Shown here piece after piece: positions 26,675 through 36,271 of a DNA stretch of 64,000 nt. The position numbers and the translations under genes were made by a program. How positions within the stretch are numbered: position 1 is the stretch's first letter; every line of letters begins with the position of its first letter. This stretch comes from Desulfurellaceae bacterium bin18 (GTDB lineage Bacteria > Desulfobacterota > Binatia > Bin18), in contig MPMI01000001.1 of assembly GCA_002238415.1 (NCBI GenBank), positions 124,001-188,000 of the forward strand. Direction: 5' to 3'. A model generated the notes under the pieces. That model saw only the letters and a list, made by a program, of their open reading frames with translations. It searched no databases and was not told where the DNA came from.

Positions 26675-27091
26675 TTATGGGCACAGATCGTTGCGAAGAA
26701 GGCGCTTGTGGGCGCTGGTCTGATAAATTTTGCCTCTGATGATTGCCTTGAAGTCGGAGTGTAGATTTTCGTCGTTTGAGACCAGCAACTTCACTCCAGA
26801 AACCTGAGCCAAAGCGATAATGTCCGGGTCGTCAGAGCGTAGGATTGGCAGTCTGTCTCTTTGCTGTTCAACGGCTTCTACGGGAAAGGTCCTGAGTTTT
26901 CCGGCCCTGCTGTATTGCTCAAACCGACTTCTCACATTTGGGGACTTCTCCAATTCGATCTTCATTTTGCCTACTGGTGAATAGGCGATCTTACCGCTCT
27001 TGTCGTCCACCCACTTCCTTACGGGTTTCATGTCTTCATTATTTGGATCAAGAAAGAGGCCATACCTATTCGTGTCCAGGATCAAGCACAT
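26675..27091 (-). CDS. PIN-domain nuclease partner of the upstream ATPase
   Basis: 138 residues with a PIN-like layout: a hydrophobic strand ending in Asp at the N-terminus (MCLILDTNRYG), an acidic patch SDDPDIIALAQ, and VKLLVSNDENLHSDF near the C-terminus, giving the acidic residues that bind metal. PIN proteins cleave RNA, often as toxins. It starts 9 bases after the ATPase stop with the AAGGA ribosome site overlapping that stop, so the two are translated together. No antitoxin gene follows, which suggests the ATPase itself controls the nuclease. DNA here is more AT-rich than the flanks. Confidence 0.72.
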   Translation of the reverse strand: MCLILDTNRYGLFLDPNNEDMKPVRKWVDDKSGKIAYSPVGKMKIELEKSPNVRSRFEQYSRAGKLRTFPVEAVEQQRDRLPILRSDDPDIIALAQVSGVKLLVSNDENLHSDFKAIIRGKIYQTSAHKRLLRNDLCP

Positions 27092-27100
27092 GGTTTATCC

Positions 27101-28462
27101 TTAACCAAAACCAAGCAATTTGTCGGATTCCTTAAGGAAAAATTCCCTATAGCTGACCGGCGCACCGATCAGGTTAGCTTGGCCGTCGAATTCGATATTG
27201 TGGACTTTAACGCTGTTACCTGCCGGCTCCAGATAGATGAGCGAAACATCTTCTGGCGAGATTCTTTTTTTCATGATCTCGATACGAGCCCGGTCAACCA
27301 TATAGTCGCTGTGTGTTTCGACGATAAAATTATGCTCCCTCTGTTTGACCAGATCGACCAGCAGGGAAGACAGTTCGGCCTGCCCCCTTGGATGCAGATG
27401 AACCTCCGGCTGTTGCATAAGAAACGTCGTCCTCGGATCCGAATTAAACATCCGAACTAAAATGGGAAGCAGTTGGTTCACGCCGTAGCCTACATCTATC
27501 ATGTTGGCCTTCGGTCCTTTGACTTTGATTTGTAATTGAAATGGGTCACCCATAGATTTTCCGAGCCGCCTGACATGAATATCCGTAAACAATCCGGAAG
27601 ATTCCCCGAATTTGATCAACTCCTCCTTCAACTCCTCCCATGCTAGCTCATCCGCTCTGAACATATTCATGAGCATCATGGGGATATCGCTGCCTTCGGG
27701 ACTAATACTCTCCTTTAGAGGATTATAGGTACGCTGTGGCTTGGAACGAATTGGAGCAAAACTGTAGGCATTAACTCGAGCAGGCCAGTCTCTTTCCGGA
27801 AAGAATTCTTTTCCAAAATAGAATGCAAGTTTTTGTACGTACTTACGAATTTCTTCTTTCTTGTCCGGTCGTTTCCCCTTCTCTGCTCCTAGCATCATGG
27901 AGGATATATCCAACATCGCAAATATACCTATATCCAAATAATATGGCGGCGCTTTAATGAGAAATTTTTTCGTTTCGCCTTTTCTAGTAGAGTCGATAAA
28001 TTCAAAGTGACGGTACGAACCAGAGCGTTCATCTGATAAGTCAACTTCTTGATCAATTCCACGAAAGGCTATCTCTCCACTGGTAGAAACAACCCTCTGT
28101 TCCTGGACAACAGGCTCGGATCCTTTTTCTCTCTCTTCCAGAGTCAAAAGATATCCAACAGTTTCTTCTCTGTTCTTGTTCTTAGCATCGAATTTAAGAC
28201 CCAATACGAAGCTTCTCGTTCTGGGAGTTGCTCTTCTGGCGATATCTGCAAACGCGCCCATCTGATACGGCTCAATGTTGAAATTTAAATCTGGATCATA
28301 ATCGTTCCTTCCGATGAAACTATGTAGTACTTGAAAACAACCGAGGACGGTGGATTTGCCGGTGCTATTCTCGCCGACCAGAAAGGTCAGGGGACGGATG
28401 TTGAACTCTTGCCTACCGGCAAAACAGCGGACATCCTCAATGATGAGTTTTCTGATACTCAC
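27101..28462 (-). CDS. AAA/ABC-type (OLD-like, DUF3696-type) ATPase
   Basis: 453 residues beginning at a GTG with GGAGG 7 bases upstream. Walker A is GENSTGKST near residue 31, the ABC signature-like segment is DVGYGVNQLLPILV, Walker B is LMQQPEVHLHP and the switch histidine lies in IVETHSDYMVDRARIEI. This single-chain SMC/ABC-like ATPase type, without its own TOPRIM domain, is common in phage-defence modules where a linked nuclease does the damage; here the linked gene is a PIN protein. The gene is clearly AT-richer than the metabolic genes on either side, indicating acquisition by transfer. Confidence 0.85.
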   Translation of the reverse strand: MSIRKLIIEDVRCFAGRQEFNIRPLTFLVGENSTGKSTVLGCFQVLHSFIGRNDYDPDLNFNIEPYQMGAFADIARRATPRTRSFVLGLKFDAKNKNREETVGYLLTLEEREKGSEPVVQEQRVVSTSGEIAFRGIDQEVDLSDERSGSYRHFEFIDSTRKGETKKFLIKAPPYYLDIGIFAMLDISSMMLGAEKGKRPDKKEEIRKYVQKLAFYFGKEFFPERDWPARVNAYSFAPIRSKPQRTYNPLKESISPEGSDIPMMLMNMFRADELAWEELKEELIKFGESSGLFTDIHVRRLGKSMGDPFQLQIKVKGPKANMIDVGYGVNQLLPILVRMFNSDPRTTFLMQQPEVHLHPRGQAELSSLLVDLVKQREHNFIVETHSDYMVDRARIEIMKKRISPEDVSLIYLEPAGNSVKVHNIEFDGQANLIGAPVSYREFFLKESDKLLGFG

Positions 28463-28605
28463 GCCGATACCTCCACAATCGTCATTGCGTCATTGACGAA
28501 AATATCCACTACCTTCATGGCTGTAACAGGAACAGGGAGGTAAGAGAAATGAGACGGTTTTTCTCATTATATGGCAGGAAGAAATCTCCCCGCCCTGTGG
28601 GCTGT

Positions 28606-28622
28606 CCCCCTTGATAAGGGGG
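28606..28622. repeat. G/C-run hairpin element
   Basis: CCCCCTT (28606-28612) pairs with AAGGGGG (28616-28622) around GAT, followed by GTTAGGGGGG. Such C-run/G-run palindromes occur as dispersed repeats in many genomes and may also act as a terminator for the alcohol dehydrogenase ending at 28681 on the reverse strand. No second copy is seen in this window. Confidence 0.45.
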
Positions 28623-28680
28623 GTTAGGGGGGATTCCGATACCGTACTGCCTTCGAGTCATCAAATGACCTGGGACCGGC

Positions 28681-29778
28681 CTAGAAAAACTTGATGACGC
28701 TCCGGGCCACTCCGCCGCCCTCTTTCAGCAGATCGTAGGCTTCGTTGACCTGTTCGAGCGCAAACGTCTTGGAGACCAACTCGTCGATCTTGATCTTTTT
28801 GTCCATATACATATCGAGCAGGCGGGGCATGTCGACGCGGGGTCGGGTTGAACCGTAGTACGAACCCTGAATCCGCTTTTCCATCAAACAAAAGATGTTC
28901 GGGTTGAGCGAGATGCGCGCGCCGTCGGGCGATACGCCAACCACCGTACACACGCCCCCGCGGCCCGTCATCTTGAACGCCAGCTCGATCGTCTTGGCCG
29001 TACTGATAACCTCGAAGGCATAGTCGGCACCGCGGCCGCCGGTCAGTTCCATAACCGCCTTGAAGGCGTCGTCCTGGCCGGGATTGATGGTATGGGTCGC
29101 GCCAAAGGTCTTGGCAAACTCCAGTTTTGAGTCGAGCAGATCGACCGCAATAACCTGCCGCGCCCCTGCCAGGGCACAGCCCTGAATGACGTTGAGACCC
29201 ACGCCGCCACAGCCAATGACCACGGTGGAGGAGCCGGGCTGAACGTTGGCGGTGTTGATTGCTGCGCCCACGCCGGTCATGGTTCCGCAGCCCACAAAAC
29301 AGGCCCGGTCGAGCGGAATATCTTCTCGGATTTTGATGGCGCAGCTCTCGTGGACAACGGCCTCTTCCGCGAACGAGGCCGTGTACGCAAAGTGGAAAAT
29401 TTCGTCATTGTTCTTGCGCAGGCGCGTTGTCCCGTCCAGGAGCGTGCCGAGTGCTCTGGGCCGGGTTTCACACAGATGCGGTTGCCCCTGGGTACAATAG
29501 TGGCAGGTGCCACAGACCGGGTTGAAAGACAGCACGACATGGTCACCCTCTTTGACCGAGGTCACGCCGGCGCCAACCTCGGCCACCACCCCGGCGCCCT
29601 CATGACCCAGAACCATGGGCAGCGGCATCCGCATATCGCCGGTCATGACGTGCAAATCACTATGACAGGCACCGTTGGCCGCCACCTTGACCTTGACCTC
29701 TCCGGCTTTTGGCGGGTCGATGTGTAAATCTTCAATCACGAGTGGTTTGTTCGGCTCATATAACACCGCAGCTTTCAT
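28681..29778 (-). CDS. Zinc-dependent alcohol dehydrogenase
   Basis: 365 residues from the ATG at 29778, which has AGGAGG upstream; an earlier in-frame ATG at 29802 does not. Catalytic zinc ligands are Cys38 (GACHSDLH) and His59/Glu60 (GHEGAG), structural zinc cysteines are 89, 92, 95 and 103 (CGTCHYCTQGQPHLC), and the NAD-binding motif is GCGGVGLNVIQG. It belongs to the class III/long-chain medium-chain dehydrogenase group that oxidises alcohols, possibly including formaldehyde adducts. It is divergent from the TonB receptor pair. Confidence 0.94.
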   Translation of the reverse strand: MKAAVLYEPNKPLVIEDLHIDPPKAGEVKVKVAANGACHSDLHVMTGDMRMPLPMVLGHEGAGVVAEVGAGVTSVKEGDHVVLSFNPVCGTCHYCTQGQPHLCETRPRALGTLLDGTTRLRKNNDEIFHFAYTASFAEEAVVHESCAIKIREDIPLDRACFVGCGTMTGVGAAINTANVQPGSSTVVIGCGGVGLNVIQGCALAGARQVIAVDLLDSKLEFAKTFGATHTINPGQDDAFKAVMELTGGRGADYAFEVISTAKTIELAFKMTGRGGVCTVVGVSPDGARISLNPNIFCLMEKRIQGSYYGSTRPRVDMPRLLDMYMDKKIKIDELVSKTFALEQVNEAYDLLKEGGGVARSVIKFF

Positions 29779-29935
29779 GGACCTTCCCTCCTGTTGATAC
29801 AAAATACCCCGTAGGAGACTGGAATGATAAACGGCTTGAAGAGCGCTGTCCAGAAAGTCTCACTCGGTTCGATGCCCTGTTTCCTCAAGGGCCAGTTTAA
29901 GGAGGCGCGCGGGACTTCCATTCTTCTGAGAAAAA

Positions 29936-32185
29936 ATGAATAACCCTGGTATGAAATTCTATCGAAGTCGGCGTGGAGGAGTGCTGTCCTGGGTTGTGTT
30001 GCTGTGTGCCGCTACGCTGCTGCCGTCTCTCGTGCTCGCTCAGCCGCAGCATATGCTCGAAGATATTACCGTCACCGCCCGCAAGCAGGAGCAACGCGCG
30101 TTTGATGTGCCGCTGTCGCTGTCCGTGCTCCAGGGCGAGGGGCTCGACCGGCTGCGCTCGTCGGGTATGGACGTGCGTTTCCTGTCCAACCGTGTGCCCA
30201 GCCTGCAAGCCGAGTCGTCCTTTGGGCGCTTCTTTCCCCGATTCTATATCCGCGGCTTGGGCAATACCGACTTTGATATGAATGCGTCCCAGCCGGTCTC
30301 GGTGATGTACGACGGGATTGTGTTGGAAAACTCCCAACTCAAGAGTACCCCGGTTTTTGATATCGAGCGTATCGAGGTGTTGCGCGGACCGCAGGGTACG
30401 CTCTTTGGGCGCAACACCACCGCTGGCGTCATCAAGATCGAGTCGGCCCGTCCGACCTGGGACTGGGAGGGCTATGGCCGGCTGTCTTATGGACGATTCG
30501 ACAGCGTGAATTTTGAGGCAGCACTGTCCGGGCCGCTGATCCCGTCCATCCTGGCGGCGCGGGCCTCGGTGCTGGTCCAGCGTCGGAGCGACTGGATAGA
30601 CAACACCTACACTGGCGAGGACGACGCCCAGGGCGGTTATCGCGATGTGGCCGGGCGACTTCAGTTTTTATTGACGCCGACCGAGAATCTGTCCGGACGG
30701 TTCAAGGTCCATATCCGCGACTTCGGCGGCACGCCCCGCCTCTTCCGGGCGAATGTGCTTAAGCCGGGCCATGCCGACTTGGTTTCGGGCTTCCGACGCG
30801 ACAAAATCGCCCATGACGCCGACAGTGACGCCGGGGTGAGCGGCCGCGGCTTCGTCTCCGAATTGCACTACACGCTTGGGCCTGTCCGCCTGATCTCGCT
30901 GACGGGTGGGGAATGGCTCGATAGCTTTGCAAGCGGCGATATCGACGGTGGCTTTGGTGCGGTCTGGAGTCCGCCCAGCGGGCCGGGCCTGATTCCGTTT
31001 CCGGCCGAGACTGAGGACGGGATATCGGCTCTGCGTCAGTTAAGCCAGGAGGTTCGTCTGGAACATACGGCCTGGCAGCGCCTGGACTGGCGGGTGGGCT
31101 TTTTTTACTTCCACGAGGAACTCGACATGTTCGGCCTCAACTATGACACCCTGGCCGGGAATGTCGTGAATGGCCGTATCCGCCATGAGCAACGCACCGA
31201 GGCGTGGGCCGTATTTGCCGGGGCGACGCTGAGCCTCACCGATAATCTCGAAGTCGCCGCCGGCGTGCGTGTCTCCGAGGACGACAAGGAGTACCGTATC
31301 GAACGCCTGCAGTCGCCCATCGGTGCCGGCCCGCTCGGCCCGCTCCACAAGGCCCCCCGCGACCTGGTGCCGAGCTGGGACCTGAGCCTGCGCTACCAGC
31401 TACGGCCCGGTATACAGCCCTACGTCCGCGTGGCCAGCAGCTTTCGCGCGCCCAGCATTCAGGGCCGGTTGCTGTTCAGCGACGAGGTGACTGTGGCCGA
31501 CACTGAAGACATCATCTCGGTCGAGGTCGGCATGAAGATGCGTCTGTGGCAGCAGCGGCTCCACTTTGATATGGCGGCCTATCATTTCTGGATGAACGAT
31601 CAACAACTGACCGCGGTCGGCGGCGATGCCAATGTCGCCCGCCTCGTGAATGCCGACCGCACCATCGGACGGGGGGTTGAGGCTGAGCTGGCGCTGGTCC
31701 TGGCCCGTGGCCTGCGCTTTACCGCGGGTGCAAGTTACAATTATACGCGGCTTGACGACTCTGATCTGTTCATCCCCCCGTGCGGCGCGGACTGCACCGT
31801 CCTGGACCCCCCCGGACCGGTTCCCGGTACAGTATCGATTGACGGCAACCGGCTGTACCAGGCACCACGCTGGATTGTGAATTTCAGTCTGGACTATACC
31901 TACGTACTTGCCGGTGGCTCGACCCTGATAGCGTCCACCGATTGGGCCTACCGCAGCCGTATTAACTTTTTTCTGTACGATTCGCGAGAATTCCGTGACG
32001 ATCACCGGCTTGAGGGCGGGGCGCGCGTGGCTTGGGTATCGTCTTCCGGTGTCCTGGAAGTTGCGGCCTTTGGTCGTAATATTCTGAACGATACCTCTCC
32101 CGCCGGCGGCATCGACTTCAACAACCTGACTGCCTACATCAACCAACCGTCCTACTGGGGTGTTGAAGGGGTCGTGCGTTTCTGA
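29936..32185 (+). CDS. TonB-dependent outer-membrane receptor (first of a tandem pair)
   Basis: 749 residues. A signal peptide ends in SLVLAQ, then the mature protein opens LEDITVTARKQEQRAF, a TonB-box-plus-plug beginning. The plug includes YIRGLGNTDFDMNASQPVS, RIEVLRGPQGTLFGRN and TTAGVIKIESARPTW; about 22 beta strands of the barrel follow, and the chain ends in aromatic VEGVVRF, the usual outer-membrane assembly signal. It imports a large or scarce ligand such as a siderophore, cobalamin or sugar with energy from TonB. The ligand is unknown and no periplasmic binding protein is adjacent. Confidence 0.93.
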   Translation: MNNPGMKFYRSRRGGVLSWVVLLCAATLLPSLVLAQPQHMLEDITVTARKQEQRAFDVPLSLSVLQGEGLDRLRSSGMDVRFLSNRVPSLQAESSFGRFFPRFYIRGLGNTDFDMNASQPVSVMYDGIVLENSQLKSTPVFDIERIEVLRGPQGTLFGRNTTAGVIKIESARPTWDWEGYGRLSYGRFDSVNFEAALSGPLIPSILAARASVLVQRRSDWIDNTYTGEDDAQGGYRDVAGRLQFLLTPTENLSGRFKVHIRDFGGTPRLFRANVLKPGHADLVSGFRRDKIAHDADSDAGVSGRGFVSELHYTLGPVRLISLTGGEWLDSFASGDIDGGFGAVWSPPSGPGLIPFPAETEDGISALRQLSQEVRLEHTAWQRLDWRVGFFYFHEELDMFGLNYDTLAGNVVNGRIRHEQRTEAWAVFAGATLSLTDNLEVAAGVRVSEDDKEYRIERLQSPIGAGPLGPLHKAPRDLVPSWDLSLRYQLRPGIQPYVRVASSFRAPSIQGRLLFSDEVTVADTEDIISVEVGMKMRLWQQRLHFDMAAYHFWMNDQQLTAVGGDANVARLVNADRTIGRGVEAELALVLARGLRFTAGASYNYTRLDDSDLFIPPCGADCTVLDPPGPVPGTVSIDGNRLYQAPRWIVNFSLDYTYVLAGGSTLIASTDWAYRSRINFFLYDSREFRDDHRLEGGARVAWVSSSGVLEVAAFGRNILNDTSPAGGIDFNNLTAYINQPSYWGVEGVVRF

Positions 32186-32235
32186 CCGAGAGGTGTGACT
32201 CGGACCGAAGCCGGGCCGCCGTGAGGGGGATGAAG

Positions 32236-34512
<2,277 letters not shown>

Positions 34513-34534
34513 GTTGCGTCGAGTCCGGTGAATC

Positions 34535-34556
34535 GCTTATCTTTGGAGAGATAAGC
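34535..34556 (+). promoter_or_regulatory. Hairpin before the defence ATPase gene
   Basis: GCTTATCT (34535-34542) pairs with AGATAAGC (34549-34556) over a six-base loop, and the AAGGAG ribosome site follows three bases later. It lies exactly at the junction of the receptor genes and the defence island. It may terminate the receptor transcript (no T-run) or control the ATPase gene. Confidence 0.45.
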
Positions 34557-34572
34557 CTAAGGAGTAATACCG

Positions 34573-35622
34573 ATGTTGGAACGCTTGCATATACGGAATT
34601 ATCGCGTCTTCAACGAACTTAAAATCGACAAGCTGAGCCGCATAAACCTCATTGCCGGAAAGAACAATTCCGGTAAGACCAGTCTGCTGGAGGCGGTCCT
34701 TCTGCTGGCCGGGGCAGGCAACCCGCAATTGGCGGTGCATGCTCATATCAATCGCGGATTAGTCTCAAACGTTGCTCCGGGTCTAGTAGATGTGACCTTC
34801 TGGACACCGATGTTCTCGGGGTTGGATATGAGCAGAGCTATCGAAATCTCGGCGCATCATAATCAGTTTGGTCCGTTAAACCTGAAAATAGTATCAAAAC
34901 GGATGCAAAACACTGAAATTTCCCTTGATCGTACCGCCGAAGCCTCCGTAACGAACCTTTCTGACATGCGGGCGCTCGTCTTTCACTATAACGGTCCCAA
35001 CGATCAAAAAGTCGAGGGACAAATAAGCATAAAGGGAGAAGGGATTAAGGTCAGGCAGGACGAGATAGACTTCCCGTTTATTGCGACGCTCCTCCTGTCA
35101 CGATTTGAAAATCTCCAGGAAGACGCCAGACGGCTGGCACTCCTGAGAAAAGCTAAACTGGGACACTTCGTCTTAGAAGCACTACAGATTATCGAGCCGA
35201 GACTGCAAAGCGTCGAAGATAACTCCGCTAGCGGTGCACCCATGATCTGGGGCGATATCGGCTTACCCGAACTGATACCCTTGCCGGTCATGGGTGAGGG
35301 TATGACCCGAATCGCCCGGCTTGTTCTCGGCATAGCATCCGCGATGGACGGCGTAGTCTTGGTGGATGAGATCGAAAACGGCCTGCACCACTCCATCCTG
35401 CCCAAGGTCTGGCAAGCTGTTGATGCAACGGCCAAGCAGTTCAAGACGCAGGTTTTTGCCACTACACACAGCTTTGAGTGTATAGAAGCGGCGCATGACG
35501 CCCTTGGCGCGGATGGCTTTCTCCTGCATCGGCTTGAAGCCAACAGCACAGAGAACCGCTGTGTCACCTATGAGCCTGAGGAAATCGATGTGGCACTTCG
35601 ACACAACCTGGAGATTCGCTAG
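34573..35622 (+). CDS. OLD-like AAA ATPase (defence module subunit)
   Basis: 349 residues, starting after AAGGAG. The Walker A is GKNNSGKT at residues 29-36, Walker B is VVLVDEIENGLHH, and the switch region is VFATTHSFECIEA. It lacks the TOPRIM domain that class 1 OLD proteins have in the same chain; a TOPRIM protein is encoded three bases downstream instead. Such ATPase/TOPRIM pairs occur in phage-defence systems including PARIS-like and related ones, where the ATPase senses phage products and releases the nuclease. The protein is moderately AT-rich in codon use against its neighbours. Confidence 0.85.
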   Translation: MLERLHIRNYRVFNELKIDKLSRINLIAGKNNSGKTSLLEAVLLLAGAGNPQLAVHAHINRGLVSNVAPGLVDVTFWTPMFSGLDMSRAIEISAHHNQFGPLNLKIVSKRMQNTEISLDRTAEASVTNLSDMRALVFHYNGPNDQKVEGQISIKGEGIKVRQDEIDFPFIATLLLSRFENLQEDARRLALLRKAKLGHFVLEALQIIEPRLQSVEDNSASGAPMIWGDIGLPELIPLPVMGEGMTRIARLVLGIASAMDGVVLVDEIENGLHHSILPKVWQAVDATAKQFKTQVFATTHSFECIEAAHDALGADGFLLHRLEANSTENRCVTYEPEEIDVALRHNLEIR

Positions 35623-35624
35623 AA

Positions 35625-36236
35625 ATGCCTGAGCCAAACACGATCGAGTCGAGAATCCAGCTTCTCGTCGAGGGTAACGACCAGCGCAATTTTTTTGAAG
35701 CGTTCATTGACCATCTATCACTTGCGGATATTCAGATTCAGAACTTTGGGGGTGTTACCGACCTGCGCCCCTTTCTGTCGATACTTGTGAAGAGGTCGGG
35801 GTTTCGTGAGACCGTCAACAGTATCGGCATCGTCCGAGACGCGGAAACCTCCGCTCAGGCGGCCTTTCAAAGCGTGCAGTCTTCGCTGAGGAGTGCCGGA
35901 TTGCCCGTGCCGAACCGTCCTGAAGGCCGCACTGGCGGCAGTCCGGCAGTGACGGTGCTGATCCTGCCGGGCGATCACCGCGAGGGTATGCTCGAAACGC
36001 TGCTCAATGAAACCTTTGCGGACACCCCAGTGGATGACTGTATCAATGACTTCTTCGGCTGCGTCGAGGCTGCGTCTGGAGTGCCGCCCCAACGCCCGCA
36101 CAAGGCCCGCGCCCAAGCCTACTTAGCGACAAAACCCGAGCCACACCTTTCTGTAGGCGTGGCAGCAAAGCGAGATTACTGGGATTTGAACCATCCTGTT
36201 TTCAGCCGGGTTCGACAATTTCTCAGAGCGCTGTAG
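35625..36236 (+). CDS. TOPRIM-fold DUF3226-like protein, partner of the ATPase
   Basis: 203 residues, starting two bases after the ATPase stop. The N-terminal LLVEGNDQRNFFEAF carries the first TOPRIM acid (Glu16), and GIVRDAETS carries the D-x-E pair (Asp71, Glu73). A middle TVLILPGDHREGMLETLL and a C-terminal helical segment complete a DUF3226/DUF4435-like protein. The TOPRIM fold cuts or nicks nucleic acid using metal ions. The tight linkage means it functions with the ATPase before it; it could be an effector nuclease or a regulatory phosphoryl-transfer module. Confidence 0.78.
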   Translation: MPEPNTIESRIQLLVEGNDQRNFFEAFIDHLSLADIQIQNFGGVTDLRPFLSILVKRSGFRETVNSIGIVRDAETSAQAAFQSVQSSLRSAGLPVPNRPEGRTGGSPAVTVLILPGDHREGMLETLLNETFADTPVDDCINDFFGCVEAASGVPPQRPHKARAQAYLATKPEPHLSVGVAAKRDYWDLNHPVFSRVRQFLRAL

Positions 36237-36271
36237 GAAAAGGGCTGCCGACTGAACACCAGGAATACAAC

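Noticed and set aside
28606..28640. Possible CRISPR or repeat array from C-run/G-run palindromes
   Set aside because: Only one copy is seen, with no regularly spaced repeats anywhere in the window.
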